Shown: in pieces, positions 7,269 to 15,026 of the stretch
Position numbering within the stretch: the stretch's first letter is position 1
How the letters are laid out: every line of letters starts with the position of its first letter
Program-made: the position numbers and the translations under genes
Notes under the pieces: generated by a model
What the model saw: the letters and a program-made list of their open reading frames with translations, nothing else
What the model was told of the DNA's origin: nothing
Database searches by the model: none
Source of the DNA: Alphaproteobacteria bacterium
GTDB taxonomy: Bacteria; Pseudomonadota; Alphaproteobacteria; Micavibrionales; Micavibrionaceae
DNA length: 33,010 bases
Direction: 5' to 3'
Assembly: GCA_029880245.1 (NCBI GenBank)
Contig: JAOUOR010000016.1
Coordinates: 1 to 33,010 of the forward strand

Positions 7269-7928
7269 ATGAAAAAACCATTTGATTTAAATGCCGAGTA
7301 TCAGCCGGAGCACTTTAAATTTTCCGAGAAATACCAGAAGCTTGCCGATAAGGCTATTGCCCTGTACCCGAAGGGGAAGCAGCAATCTGCCGTCATGCCG
7401 CTGCTCGATCTGGCGCAGCGTCAAGTCGCGGAAGAGGGTGCAAAAGCTACGCCGGTTTATGGAGGCTGGATACCGCGCGCAGCTATGGATCACATTGCCG
7501 AAGTCCTTGATATGCACAAGGTTAAGGTCTATGAGGTTGCAAGTTTTTACTCTATGTATAACACTGCGCCTGTCGGGCAATATCTTGTGCAGTTTTGTAC
7601 CACCACACCGTGCTGGCTGTGCGGTTCAAGCGATATAGTGAATGCGTGTAAAAATCATCTGGGCATTGATCTTGGCGAGACGACGAAAGACGGTAAATTT
7701 ACCCTGATGGAAGTTGAATGTCTGGGCGCTTGTGTGAATGCTCCCATGATCCAGATCAATGACGATTATTATGAAGATTTGACGGCGGCAAGTGTGGTGG
7801 AAGTTCTTGAAGTTCTTGCACAAGGGCTAAAGCCGCAAATCGGATCACAGACCGGACGTAAATCCTCTATGTCATCTGCCGGTCCTACGACATTGAAAGA
7901 AGAAGCCAAAAAAGCGAAGGTGGTGTAA
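7269..7928 (+). CDS. nuoE: NADH-quinone oxidoreductase subunit E
   Basis: 24-kDa subunit of the NADH module, carrying 2Fe-2S cluster N1a. The 219-residue protein shows the thioredoxin-like fold with ligands Cys110, Cys115, Cys151 and Cys155 (CTTTPCWLCG and ECLGACVNAPM). A ~35-residue low-complexity tail rich in Ser, Lys and Ala follows the domain; such tails are common in alphaproteobacterial NuoE. It lies 26 bp after the lipoprotein gene, and the next small gene starts one base after its stop. Confidence 0.96.
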   Translation: MKKPFDLNAEYQPEHFKFSEKYQKLADKAIALYPKGKQQSAVMPLLDLAQRQVAEEGAKATPVYGGWIPRAAMDHIAEVLDMHKVKVYEVASFYSMYNTAPVGQYLVQFCTTTPCWLCGSSDIVNACKNHLGIDLGETTKDGKFTLMEVECLGACVNAPMIQINDDYYEDLTAASVVEVLEVLAQGLKPQIGSQTGRKSSMSSAGPTTLKEEAKKAKVV

Positions 7929-7929
7929 T

Positions 7930-8199
7930 ATGTATCCAGAAAAACCAACAGAATTTCTAGCATTAAAAGTATGGTGGGCCATGATGTGGAGAACCATACC
8001 ATTGTCACTTATTGCAGGAGGTGTTGCAGGGGCATTAATTGGTTTAATAGTTGGTATTACCGGAGGAAGTCCTGAGTCTGTTCGGTTTCCGGCAGGGCTG
8101 GCAGGCGCCCTGATTGGGTTATTTGTCGCGGTGAAGGTTATAAAACGACTTATGACCAAGGGCTTCGGTAAATACAGGTTGGCTGTTATTAAGAAATAA
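7930..8199 (+). CDS. Small two-helix membrane protein of unknown function between nuoE and nuoF
   Basis: An 89-residue protein with two predicted membrane segments (about 24-46 and 53-72), each rich in Gly and Ala with small-residue spacing (AGGVAGALIGLIVGITGG and AGLAGALIGLFVAVKV), resembling a glycine zipper. The C-terminus is basic. It starts one base after nuoE and ends 18 bp before nuoF, so translation in the nuo operon is likely. Genes of unknown function are found at this position in other alphaproteobacteria, but I do not recognise a named family. Confidence 0.65.
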   Translation: MYPEKPTEFLALKVWWAMMWRTIPLSLIAGGVAGALIGLIVGITGGSPESVRFPAGLAGALIGLFVAVKVIKRLMTKGFGKYRLAVIKK

Positions 8200-8217
8200 A
8201 ACAGGGGAATATCCTAA

Positions 8218-9495
8218 ATGCTCGCAGATAAAGATCGAATATTTACTAATCTCTACGGCTTTGAAGGCTCTGACCTCAAATCCGCCCAAAAGCGAGGAGA
8301 TTGGGATAAAACGGCAAGCTTTATCAAAAAGGGCCGCGAATGGATCATCGAAGAGGTCAAAACCTCTGGTCTGCGCGGGCGTGGCGGGGCAGGATTTCCA
8401 ACAGGCCTGAAATGGTCTTTTATGCCCAAAACACTGACTGAGCGTCCGCATTACCTTGTGATTAATGCCGATGAGTCAGAGCCGGGCACATGTAAAGACC
8501 GCGATATCCTGCGTAACGAACCCCATAAATTGATCGAAGGTGCGTTGATCGCGGGATTTGCAATGGGCGCCAGAGCGGCCTTTATCTATGTGCGCGGCGA
8601 ATTTTATAATGAAGGATCGACTTTGTGGCAAGCTATCCACGAAGCTTATGATGCGGGGCTCTTGGGTAAAAATGCCGCCAAATCCGGCTGGGATTTCGAT
8701 ATTATTGTCCATCGCGGGGCAGGGGCTTATATTTGCGGCGAAGAAACGGCCCTGATTGAATCAATCGAGGGCAAAAAAGGCCAGCCACGTAACAAGCCGC
8801 CATTTCCGGCCATGGCCGGACTTTATTCCTGTCCGACGACGGTGAATAACGTCGAGACGATTGCGGTTGTCCCTACGATTTTGCGTCGCGGCGGTAAATG
8901 GTTTGCGGGGCTTGGCTTGAACGAGAAAAACGCGGGAACCAAGCTGTTTTGTATTTCTGGCCATGTCAATAACCCGTGTAATGTTGAAGAAGTTATGGGG
9001 ATTTCGCTAAGAGATCTCATCGACAAGCATTGCGGTGGCGTACGTGGCGGCTGGGATAATCTTCTGGCGGTTATTCCCGGTGGTTCGTCAACTCCTATGC
9101 TTTCTAAGGCGGTATGCGATAACATCCATATGGATTTCGACTCCCTTAAAGAGGCAGGAACGGGGCTTGGAACAGCAGGGGTCATCGTTATGGATAAATC
9201 CACCGATATCATTCAGGCCATATGCAGATTATCACAATTTTATATGCATGAAAGCTGCGGCCAGTGTACGCCCTGCCGCGAGGGCACTGGCTGGCTCTGG
9301 CGCATCATGAAGCGCATGGTACAGGGTAACGCCACAGTCGAGGAAATTGACCAGCTTTATGAAGTCACCAAGGAAATCGAGGGCCACACAATCTGCGCGC
9401 TCGGTGACGCAGCCGCTTGGCCGATACAAGGGCTCATCAAAAACTTCCGCCCCGAAATGGAGCGCCGCATCATGGAATACCGCAAGGCGGCTTAA
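8218..9495 (+). CDS. nuoF: NADH-quinone oxidoreductase subunit F
   Basis: 51-kDa NADH-module subunit that binds NADH and FMN and carries 4Fe-4S cluster N3. The 425-residue protein has [16 protein letters not shown] (51-66), [15 protein letters not shown] (83-97) for flavin binding, [19 protein letters not shown] (168-186) and cluster ligands Cys347, Cys350, Cys353 and Cys393 ([14 protein letters not shown] and [10 protein letters not shown]). In a standard cluster nuoG would follow directly. Here about 5.5 kb intervenes, so nuoG and everything after it probably need a separate promoter or read-through. Confidence 0.97.
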   Translation: MLADKDRIFTNLYGFEGSDLKSAQKRGDWDKTASFIKKGREWIIEEVKTSGLRGRGGAGFPTGLKWSFMPKTLTERPHYLVINADESEPGTCKDRDILRNEPHKLIEGALIAGFAMGARAAFIYVRGEFYNEGSTLWQAIHEAYDAGLLGKNAAKSGWDFDIIVHRGAGAYICGEETALIESIEGKKGQPRNKPPFPAMAGLYSCPTTVNNVETIAVVPTILRRGGKWFAGLGLNEKNAGTKLFCISGHVNNPCNVEEVMGISLRDLIDKHCGGVRGGWDNLLAVIPGGSSTPMLSKAVCDNIHMDFDSLKEAGTGLGTAGVIVMDKSTDIIQAICRLSQFYMHESCGQCTPCREGTGWLWRIMKRMVQGNATVEEIDQLYEVTKEIEGHTICALGDAAAWPIQGLIKNFRPEMERRIMEYRKAA

Positions 9496-9498
9496 TGA

Positions 9499-9528
9499 TT
9501 GACAAAATATAAGATTTTGTTTTAATTT
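9499..9528 (+). promoter_or_regulatory. Possible promoter (or weak terminator) after nuoF
   Basis: A perfect TTGACA at 9499-9504 is followed after 18 bp by TAATTT at 9523-9528, seven bases before the next ATG. The same stretch holds a 7-bp inverted repeat (ACAAAAT at 9502-9508, ATTTTGT at 9514-9520) and a T run, so it could instead end nuoF transcription. Confidence 0.3.
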
Positions 9529-9534
9529 GCAGCT

Positions 9535-10290
9535 ATGGGTTATGACAATAAAGAAGCTCGAGAGAAAATAGCTCGAGAGAAAATAGAAAATATTTACGGC
9601 AGAAAACTGGAATCTTGTCGTTTTGAGCGGGACTTTGTTCTGCGTGCCACATTTAAGGGGCTGGTGGATGTAAGTAGTGTACTGCATCAAGATCCTGACG
9701 ATGCTCAACGTTATTTCAATTCCGATCTTTTTTCTTTATCACAGAATACCCCTGTCATTATCTTTGGTAATGCGTTGGTAGAAAAGAAGGATAATGGCAC
9801 TATCTCTGCATTGACAAATAATAAATATATCTTACAACAAGACCCTTTCCATTATGATTATTGGGATTCTAGATTAAAGGATCCCAAGAGAGTTACATTT
9901 CTTTTCAAAGATAGTTATATTTTTAGAGATGCCCCCACATATTTTGCTTTGCCGGGAGATGTCAAACGAGTTGTTTCTAAAATGCAGCCACTTAATGTCC
10001 ATGAAAAAGTTATCGCGGCTTTAAAGGAAATGGCACAAAGTGATTACACATTTTCATTGCAAGAAAGTGAACATAAAGCAAGATATGACATTATAAGAGG
10101 ATATCCGGAATTTACGGACACTGTATATAAAGCCATTCCGGAAGGATCAAAATTTGCTCATTATTGGATGCCCGATAAATATGTAGTGACAATGCATTAT
10201 AATGACGGGGATAAACTCTTGCATGCTCGTGGTTCTTCTAAATATGATAATATTAATAAAATTAAAATTTGTGATTTTTTTGAAATGTAA
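9535..10290 (+). CDS. Protein of unknown function (251 aa)
   Basis: A soluble-looking 251-residue protein with no signal peptide, membrane segment or motif I recognise. The N-terminus is charged and carries a short duplicated segment (AREKI AREKI), encoded by a 15-bp tandem repeat. The rest is rich in Tyr, Phe, Asp and Lys. Codon use is A-T-rich compared with nuoF and nuoG, suggesting acquired DNA. It begins the block that separates nuoF from nuoG. The start ATG lacks a strong ribosome binding site, though a candidate promoter lies immediately upstream. Confidence 0.6.
   Translation: MGYDNKEAREKIAREKIENIYGRKLESCRFERDFVLRATFKGLVDVSSVLHQDPDDAQRYFNSDLFSLSQNTPVIIFGNALVEKKDNGTISALTNNKYILQQDPFHYDYWDSRLKDPKRVTFLFKDSYIFRDAPTYFALPGDVKRVVSKMQPLNVHEKVIAALKEMAQSDYTFSLQESEHKARYDIIRGYPEFTDTVYKAIPEGSKFAHYWMPDKYVVTMHYNDGDKLLHARGSSKYDNINKIKICDFFEM
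9556..9585 (+). repeat. 15-bp perfect tandem duplication inside the 251-aa gene
   Basis: gctcgagagaaaata occurs twice back to back, adding five codons in frame. It looks like a recent slippage or replication duplication. Confidence 0.9.
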
Positions 10291-10360
10291 AAAAATGCAA
10301 ATCACGTATTATGAGTCAATTTTCTTGCATATATATGAATATTTTCCTATAATGTCGAGC

Positions 10361-10672
10361 ATGAGTAAGGGCTGGACAGAAGAGCGACGGAAAAAACAGG
10401 CGGAAACAATCCGCAAAAACCGCCCGTGGGAGAAATCTACCGGCCCGAAAACGGCTAAAGGTAAGAAACGCTCCAGTTATAATGCGCTGAAACATGGGGG
10501 CCGCAGTCAAAATATGGAGTACGCACGACAAATGCTAAGGCTAAATTCTGAATTCATAAAAATGACCAAACTCTGTTTTAAATCGGATGAATATATTACG
10601 ATAAGGCTTGCGCTTAAGCAAAAAAGGCGCGCAATCGAACTAAAGGAAAATGGTTTAAAAACAGATAGTTAA
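10361..10672 (+). CDS. Small basic protein with a TGPKTAKGK-NALKHG motif, unknown function
   Basis: A 103-residue, strongly basic protein. Its core runs RPWEKSTGPKTAKGKKRSS then YNALKHGGRS (about residues 22-51). A motif of the form TGPxTxxGKxxSSxNAxKHG recurs at the N-termini of many uncharacterised bacterial proteins; its function is unknown to me, and nucleic-acid binding is only a guess from the charge. The frame is open upstream to 10202, overlapping the preceding gene, but that part is hydrophobic and unlike the rest. I therefore start at the ATG at 10361 (MSKGWTEERR); the ATG at 10352 is nearly as good. It is followed by a palindromic repeat and convergent purQ. Confidence 0.55.
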   Translation: MSKGWTEERRKKQAETIRKNRPWEKSTGPKTAKGKKRSSYNALKHGGRSQNMEYARQMLRLNSEFIKMTKLCFKSDEYITIRLALKQKRRAIELKENGLKTDS

Positions 10673-10720
10673 GATTTTTATTTTTTTATTTGACGAACGA
10701 ACTAAAGGAATTAAACCAAG

Positions 10721-10831
10721 ACGTCATCCCCGCGGTCTTGCAAAGCAAGGCCTAAACAGCGGGGATCCATATGTGTTCAGCATTGCTGAACGCTTTATTT
10801 TGCTAGATGCCCGCCTGCGCGGGCATGACGT
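10721..10831. repeat. Palindromic doublet between convergent genes
   Basis: A 111-bp element with 14-bp ends ACGTCATCCCCGCG and CGCGGGCATGACGT (one mismatch when inverted). The left arm pairs ATCCCCGC with GCGGGGAT around a smaller hairpin (CTTGCAAAGCAAG). The right arm is GATGCCCGC-CT-GCGCGGGCAT. Between them is GTTCAGCATTGCTGAAC, an 8-bp stem around one base. It sits between the ends of the 103-aa gene and purQ, so it could also act as a two-way terminator. Confidence 0.75.
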
Positions 10832-10838
10832 GATCGTT

Positions 10839-11735
10839 TTAAGCGCTCTTTTTCAAAGCCCCTTCAAAATAAAGTGCGGCATTTTTGAAGATGGCCAAGC
10901 CGTCTGACTCTTCGGGAACGTCCTGACCGGCACGTTGCGCAGCATCTTTAATTTCCATGTAATCATCACGTTGCCATGTGAACATGCCGCGTTCGGGATG
11001 CGGCATCATGACAAGGACCTTTCCGGTTTCATCAGTAATTGCGGCAATGTCGCCAATAGACCCATTCGGGTTGTAAGGGAATTGTCCTTCCGCCAATACA
11101 TATATTCTTGCATCCTGACGCAAGTCAGGATCTGCCTCATGAGATCCCAAATCAAGTTTGGGATGCGCCGAGGGTTCAGCTATAATATATTGTGCGGCAA
11201 TCTGCTTATTGCTGCGGAGTTTTTCCAGAGTTTGATCCTCCATCATAAAACGCCCCTCGCCATGCGCCACAGGGATATGCATAGACTCAATCCCGCTGAG
11301 CCAAGGCGAGTTATTCTCCGCCACTTTCAAATCAATCCAGCGGCACTGGTAACGGGCACTCTTATTATAGGTAACGGCAATATCGCGCACGCCGTAATTC
11401 TGATCAAAAGCAGGCACCAGCCCCAGATTGGTCAAGATCTGACAGCCATTACAAATGCCCAGCGTCAGCGTGTCACGCTCCACGAATTTCTTTAAGTCAT
11501 CCCAAAGTGCCAATCTCATCTTCTGCGCGAAAGCATTGCCCGAGCCCGTATCATCACCATAGGAAAACCCGCCCGGCACGCATAAAATCTGATAGCTCTC
11601 CAGCATTTTCGGGTTTTCAATCACATCATTGATATGAACAATCCTCCCACCTAGCCCGACATGCCGGAACGCGAAAAGGGTCTCCTCTTCACAATTTAAT
11701 CCATAACCGCTTAAGACTATGACTTGTGCACTCAT
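10839..11735 (-). CDS. purQ: Phosphoribosylformylglycinamidine synthase, glutaminase subunit
   Basis: Glutamine amidotransferase subunit of FGAM synthase, step four of purine synthesis; it supplies ammonia to PurL. The 298-residue class I glutaminase has nucleophile Cys95 in LGICNGCQ, His246 and Glu248 in MPHPERG, and VPGGFSYGDD near residue 54. It is longer than the usual ~220-residue alphaproteobacterial PurQ. About 19 residues (~190-209) come from an in-frame palindromic repeat between YIIAEP and YVLAEGQ, and the remainder reflects the long-form PurQ that accompanies fused PurSL proteins. The start codon is directly adjacent to the purL stop, so the two genes are certainly one operon. Confidence 0.95.
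   Translation of the reverse strand: MSAQVIVLSGYGLNCEEETLFAFRHVGLGGRIVHINDVIENPKMLESYQILCVPGGFSYGDDTGSGNAFAQKMRLALWDDLKKFVERDTLTLGICNGCQILTNLGLVPAFDQNYGVRDIAVTYNKSARYQCRWIDLKVAENNSPWLSGIESMHIPVAHGEGRFMMEDQTLEKLRSNKQIAAQYIIAEPSAHPKLDLGSHEADPDLRQDARIYVLAEGQFPYNPNGSIGDIAAITDETGKVLVMMPHPERGMFTWQRDDYMEIKDAAQRAGQDVPEESDGLAIFKNAALYFEGALKKSA
11110..11166. repeat. Palindromic doublet inserted in frame in purQ
   Basis: 57 bp (19 codons) made of two hairpins, ATCCTGAC-GCAA-GTCAGGAT and ATCCCAAA-TCAA-GTTTGGGAT, with inverted GCATCC/GGATGC ends. It is the same family as 14578-14628 in purL but lies in the opposite direction, so it is translated in a different frame of the repeat (AHPKLDLGSHEADPDLRQDA). 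Confidence 0.85.
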
Positions 11736-14700
11736 TTAAAGTTCCCTGAATGTATTCTTATACGCCGCTTCCAGATCCTTGACCTTAAGGCTGGCCACGT
11801 CGCGTATCATCAAATTCTCGCTATAAGAGACAGAGCCGATATAATGGCACTGCTCAAAGCCTTTAAAGTTCTTCTCGAAGGCTTTCTTATTCTGCGGCGC
11901 AACGGTCACCAATATCCGGCCCGTGCTTTCGGAGAATAAAACTTTTTCAGCGCTTAAACCCTTCTTGTCATTCCGAGCGGAAGACTTCAAGTCTGTAGTC
12001 GAGGAATCTTTCTTAGATCCCTCCATGCGGCTATCGCCTTGGTCGGGATGACATAGGGAAGAAAGATCAATCTCCATACCCATTTGCGCGGCAATCGCTT
12101 TCTTGGCCAAGGCTGCCGCCAGCCCTCCATAACCAAGAGCATAAGCCGAGGCAATTAAGCGGTCACGGCTGGCGCGGGCGTATAACTTATAGAGACGCAA
12201 ATTCTGATGCGTGTCGGTTTCAGGGACATTATTGCCCAAAACCCCATTCATGTCATAATATTCCGAAGCTCCAAGCTCATCCTTGGTTTCACCCAGCAAA
12301 TACACCAGATCACCTTCGGCCTTAGGCGCTAGGGATATGGCATGCTGCACATGGGGAATGACACCAATAGAGGAGACCAGCAAAGTCGGCGGCACAGAAA
12401 TCTTGACAGCTTTACCGTCCTTATCATAGCCCTTGAAGTCATTGAACATGCTGTCCTTGCCGGAGATAAACGGCGTTTCGTACTTCACCGCCATTTCGTA
12501 AATGACTTCCACGGCACGTTTCAGTTGCCCCAAACGCTCCGGCTCATCGGAGGAACACCAGCAGAAATTATCAAGCAGAGCCAATTGGTTGAAATCCACA
12601 CCAGCCGCAACCGCATTTCTGACTGCCATATCCAAAGAAGCTGCCGCCATCGCACCAGCATCAATGTCGCTATAACGCGGAAATAAACCTTGGCTCAAAA
12701 CCACACCTTTAGGGGATGAGAGGACAGGGCGGGTGATAGAGGTTTCCGCATAAACGCGCCCCCGTCCTTGAAGCGGCCCAAGTACGGCAGAGCCTTGGAC
12801 GTTATGGTCGTATTGCGTGGAGATAAATTCCTTGGAACATATATTGGGGCGTGCAAGTAGTTTGAGGATAACATGCTGACCCTCACCCTGCGCTGACGCG
12901 CTTCCCTCTCCCTTCAGGGAGAGGGATTGAGGGAGAGGGTGTTTGGGTTCTTCCTCTCCACCTCTTACAAAAGTCGTCTTGAGCGGCGTTTCCGGATTGC
13001 CGTCATGCAGGAACTCCATCTCCAGATCAAGAATAGTTTCCCCGTCCCATGAGATAACAGCGCGGCCCGAATCTGTATAAGTGCCTATTACCGTGGCTTC
13101 GACACCGCGCTTGGCAAGATGCTTGATGAGCTTCTCCGTATTTTCTTCCGGCACAGCCAGCGTCATGCGTTCCTGAGACTCGGAAATCCAGATTTCCCAC
13201 GGCGACATGCCGGGATATTTCAAAGGCACTTTTTCAAGTTCCACATGGAAGCCGCCGGATTGTTCTGCCATCTCGCCCACGGAAGAAGACAGGCCGCCTG
13301 CGCCGTTATCTGTGATCGCGCTGTACCAGTCCAAGTCACGGATTTCCTTGATAATAGCATCCGACATTTTCTTTTGGGTGATCGGATCGCCAATCTGAAC
13401 CGCCGTCGCGGGTGAGCCTTCATCCAGTGCAACGGATGAGAATGTTGCGCCGTGAATGCCATCTTGCCCGACGCGCCCGCCGACCATCACGATCTTATCG
13501 CCTGCACTGGCCTTTTTAACGTGACCTGCACGACCATTGATCTCGCGCGGGATCAAACCGATCGTGCCGACAAAAACTAAGGGCTTGCCGACAAAGCGGT
13601 CATCAAACACGACAAAGCCTTGAGGGGTTGGAATGCCGGAGCAATTCCCGCCCGACTCAACACCGGCCACTACGCCGTGCATAATAGTGGCAGGGGAGAG
13701 AATAGGATTTGTGCATTTGGCATCACGGAAATATTGCGGCTTGGTGCGCGGATCGGCTAGGCAAAATCCATAGCGGTTAATAACGGGTTTAGCTCCCTGA
13801 CCAAAGCCAATACAATCGCGGTTCACTCCGACAATCCCTGTAATAGAGCCGCCAAACGGGTCCAGCGCGGACGGGGAGTTATGCGTCTCGACCTTATCGG
13901 TAATCAAGTAATTTTCATCAAAGATAATCCCGCCCGCATTATCGGAAAAGACGGATACACATATATCACCAATGCGATCCTCATCCCTCCAGTAGATGTC
14001 ATCCCTGACTTGATCAGGGATCTGGTTGCTTTTTGCACTGGATTCCTGCCTTCGCAGGGATGACGCCTGTTGTTGGCGCTTCTCGCGGATTTCCTTGGTA
14101 GCTCTCTTGATGTAATGCTTGTAAAGCCCGTCTTTGACCTCATCAATCGGTGAGGCAAAAATCGTGTGTTTGCAATGTTCCGACCATGTCTGGGCGAGCG
14201 TTTCAATCTCGATATCTGTTGCCGGACGCCCTTCTTTTTTAAAGTATTCTTGGATGGCCTTCATATATAAAAGTGAAAGGCCAAGCGGACCACGGCGCGA
14301 ACCATCCAGATTCTCGATACCGTTCTTGCCGATTTCCTCTAATTCTTTATCGGAGATATTTAGATCAATCTTATCGGCAGAAACATTTTTATTGTCCAGC
14401 TTTACCTTCGGAACGATTTTCTCCATACCGCCATCTTTTTTATAAGTGGCACTGTCCTTTATGGAACTACGTTGGATCAGCTTATTAGAAAGTGTTGCGG
14501 CAAGAGCTTCAATGTCGCCTTTTTTAACATTACCGGAAATTAGATACAGCTTGGAGGAATAAACTTTCTCATCCTTCGCATCCCGGACTTGATCCGGGAT
14601 CTTTAGATCCTGACTTTCGTCAGGATGCATTTTAGTTAGAGATAAAAGCTCGCTCGCCGTATGCCCGATATTATCGGTAACGCCAGGCAGAAAACCAATC

Positions 14701-14921
14701 TCCAGCGCCCAGTCAAAATCATCGGGGGTCTGGTTGATCTTTTGTGTAACCGGATTACCCAAAGCATTTTTAAAAACATCATTGGCGGCAGTCTCGTTTT
14801 CAGATGTATAAACATCTATAACACGAACATTTACAGTTTTCCCCAGCCCAGCCATAATTTTCTTGATTTCAAGGCCGCGCCCGTCATCTTTATGGGCTAG
14901 AATTTCAATCCGATACGTCAT
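11736..14921 (-). CDS. purL: Fused PurS-PurL phosphoribosylformylglycinamidine synthase with four in-frame repeat insertions
   Basis: Synthase subunit of FGAM synthase: it converts FGAR, ATP and ammonia to FGAM. Residues ~1-155 form a PurS-like domain (RIEILAHKDDGRG, then GFLPGVTDNIGHTASELL and YLISGNVKK), and the rest is PurL with TWSEHCKHTIF (245-255), VETHNSPSALDPFGG (344-358) and GAGGLSSSVGEMAEQSGG (540-557). Alphaproteobacteria normally encode PurS and a ~740-residue PurL separately; the fused form resembles deltaproteobacterial (Geobacter-like) PurL. At 1061 residues it is swollen by four translated palindromic repeats at about residues 98-117, 286-309, 659-683 and 955-988. All keep the frame and fall between recognisable conserved blocks, probably in surface loops. 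It is transcribed against the nuo genes, with purQ directly downstream. Confidence 0.95.
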   Translation of the reverse strand: MTYRIEILAHKDDGRGLEIKKIMAGLGKTVNVRVIDVYTSENETAANDVFKNALGNPVTQKINQTPDDFDWALEIGFLPGVTDNIGHTASELLSLTKMHPDESQDLKIPDQVRDAKDEKVYSSKLYLISGNVKKGDIEALAATLSNKLIQRSSIKDSATYKKDGGMEKIVPKVKLDNKNVSADKIDLNISDKELEEIGKNGIENLDGSRRGPLGLSLLYMKAIQEYFKKEGRPATDIEIETLAQTWSEHCKHTIFASPIDEVKDGLYKHYIKRATKEIREKRQQQASSLRRQESSAKSNQIPDQVRDDIYWRDEDRIGDICVSVFSDNAGGIIFDENYLITDKVETHNSPSALDPFGGSITGIVGVNRDCIGFGQGAKPVINRYGFCLADPRTKPQYFRDAKCTNPILSPATIMHGVVAGVESGGNCSGIPTPQGFVVFDDRFVGKPLVFVGTIGLIPREINGRAGHVKKASAGDKIVMVGGRVGQDGIHGATFSSVALDEGSPATAVQIGDPITQKKMSDAIIKEIRDLDWYSAITDNGAGGLSSSVGEMAEQSGGFHVELEKVPLKYPGMSPWEIWISESQERMTLAVPEENTEKLIKHLAKRGVEATVIGTYTDSGRAVISWDGETILDLEMEFLHDGNPETPLKTTFVRGGEEEPKHPLPQSLSLKGEGSASAQGEGQHVILKLLARPNICSKEFISTQYDHNVQGSAVLGPLQGRGRVYAETSITRPVLSSPKGVVLSQGLFPRYSDIDAGAMAAASLDMAVRNAVAAGVDFNQLALLDNFCWCSSDEPERLGQLKRAVEVIYEMAVKYETPFISGKDSMFNDFKGYDKDGKAVKISVPPTLLVSSIGVIPHVQHAISLAPKAEGDLVYLLGETKDELGASEYYDMNGVLGNNVPETDTHQNLRLYKLYARASRDRLIASAYALGYGGLAAALAKKAIAAQMGMEIDLSSLCHPDQGDSRMEGSKKDSSTTDLKSSARNDKKGLSAEKVLFSESTGRILVTVAPQNKKAFEKNFKGFEQCHYIGSVSYSENLMIRDVASLKVKDLEAAYKNTFREL
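11966..12053. repeat. Palindromic doublet inserted in frame near the purL 3' end
   Basis: Ends are TGTCATTCCGA and TCGGGATGACA, with GAGGAATCT and AGATCCCTCC facing each other across a short TTCTT spacer. This is the widespread type of repeat that reads CATTCCGAGCG...GAGGAATCT. It is translated as residues ~957-985 of PurL (HPDQGDSRMEG then SKKDSSTTDLKSSARND). Confidence 0.8.
12879..12941. repeat. CCCTCTCCC-type palindromic repeat inserted in frame in purL
   Basis: The core is a perfect 9-bp stem, CCCTCTCCC-TTCA-GGGAGAGGG (12904-12925), flanked by ACCCTCACCCTG and GAGGGAGAGGGTG. It lacks the GTCAT ends, so it belongs to a different family from the other insertions. It is translated as residues ~660-681 of PurL (HPLPQSLSLKGEGSASAQGE). 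Confidence 0.8.
13998..14064. repeat. Palindromic doublet inserted in frame in purL, same ends as the GIY-YIG elements
   Basis: Arms GTCATCCCTGACTTGATCAG and its partner ending CTTCGCAGGGATGAC face each other across TTGCTTTTTGCA. The right arm, reverse-complemented, begins GTCATCCCTGCGAAGGCAGG, which is nearly the terminal repeat of the GIY-YIG insertion at 3767-3792. It is translated as residues ~287-308 of PurL (SSLRRQESS then IPDQVRDD). Confidence 0.85.
14578..14628. repeat. Palindromic doublet inserted in frame in the PurS part of purL
   Basis: 51 bp (17 codons) with hairpins ATCCCGGAC-TTG-ATCCGGGAT and ATCCTGAC-TTTC-GTCAGGAT, ends GCATCC/GGATGC. It is translated as about residues 99-115 (HPDESQDLKIPDQVRDA) and is the same family as the purQ copy, in the opposite orientation. 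Confidence 0.85.
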
Positions 14922-15026
14922 ATAGTGGCAACTTACTTATTGATCTTGCGTGATGCGCAGATTAAATAGTAGTCCGAAACAGATTTCAATACTCTAATGT
15001 TATGCATGAGTAAAAAATAGCGAAAG

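Noticed and set aside
10202-10360. Longer start at 10202 for the 103-aa basic protein
   Set aside because: The extra 53 residues are hydrophobic, overlap the preceding gene in another frame and have no counterpart in proteins with the TGPxTxxGK motif.
10636-10710. 13-bp direct repeat (CGAACTAAAGGAA) at 10636-10648 and 10698-10710
   Set aside because: It does not bracket the palindromic element at 10721-10831 and the DNA between has no element-like structure; a local duplication is a simpler explanation.
10935-11495. A 186-codon plus-strand frame opposite purQ
   Set aside because: It is fully antisense to purQ, whose catalytic residues are clear, and shows no family features.
3767-14628. Palindromic repeats as a CRISPR array
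   Set aside because: The repeats are scattered, differ in length and sequence and lack regular spacers; no cas genes are present.
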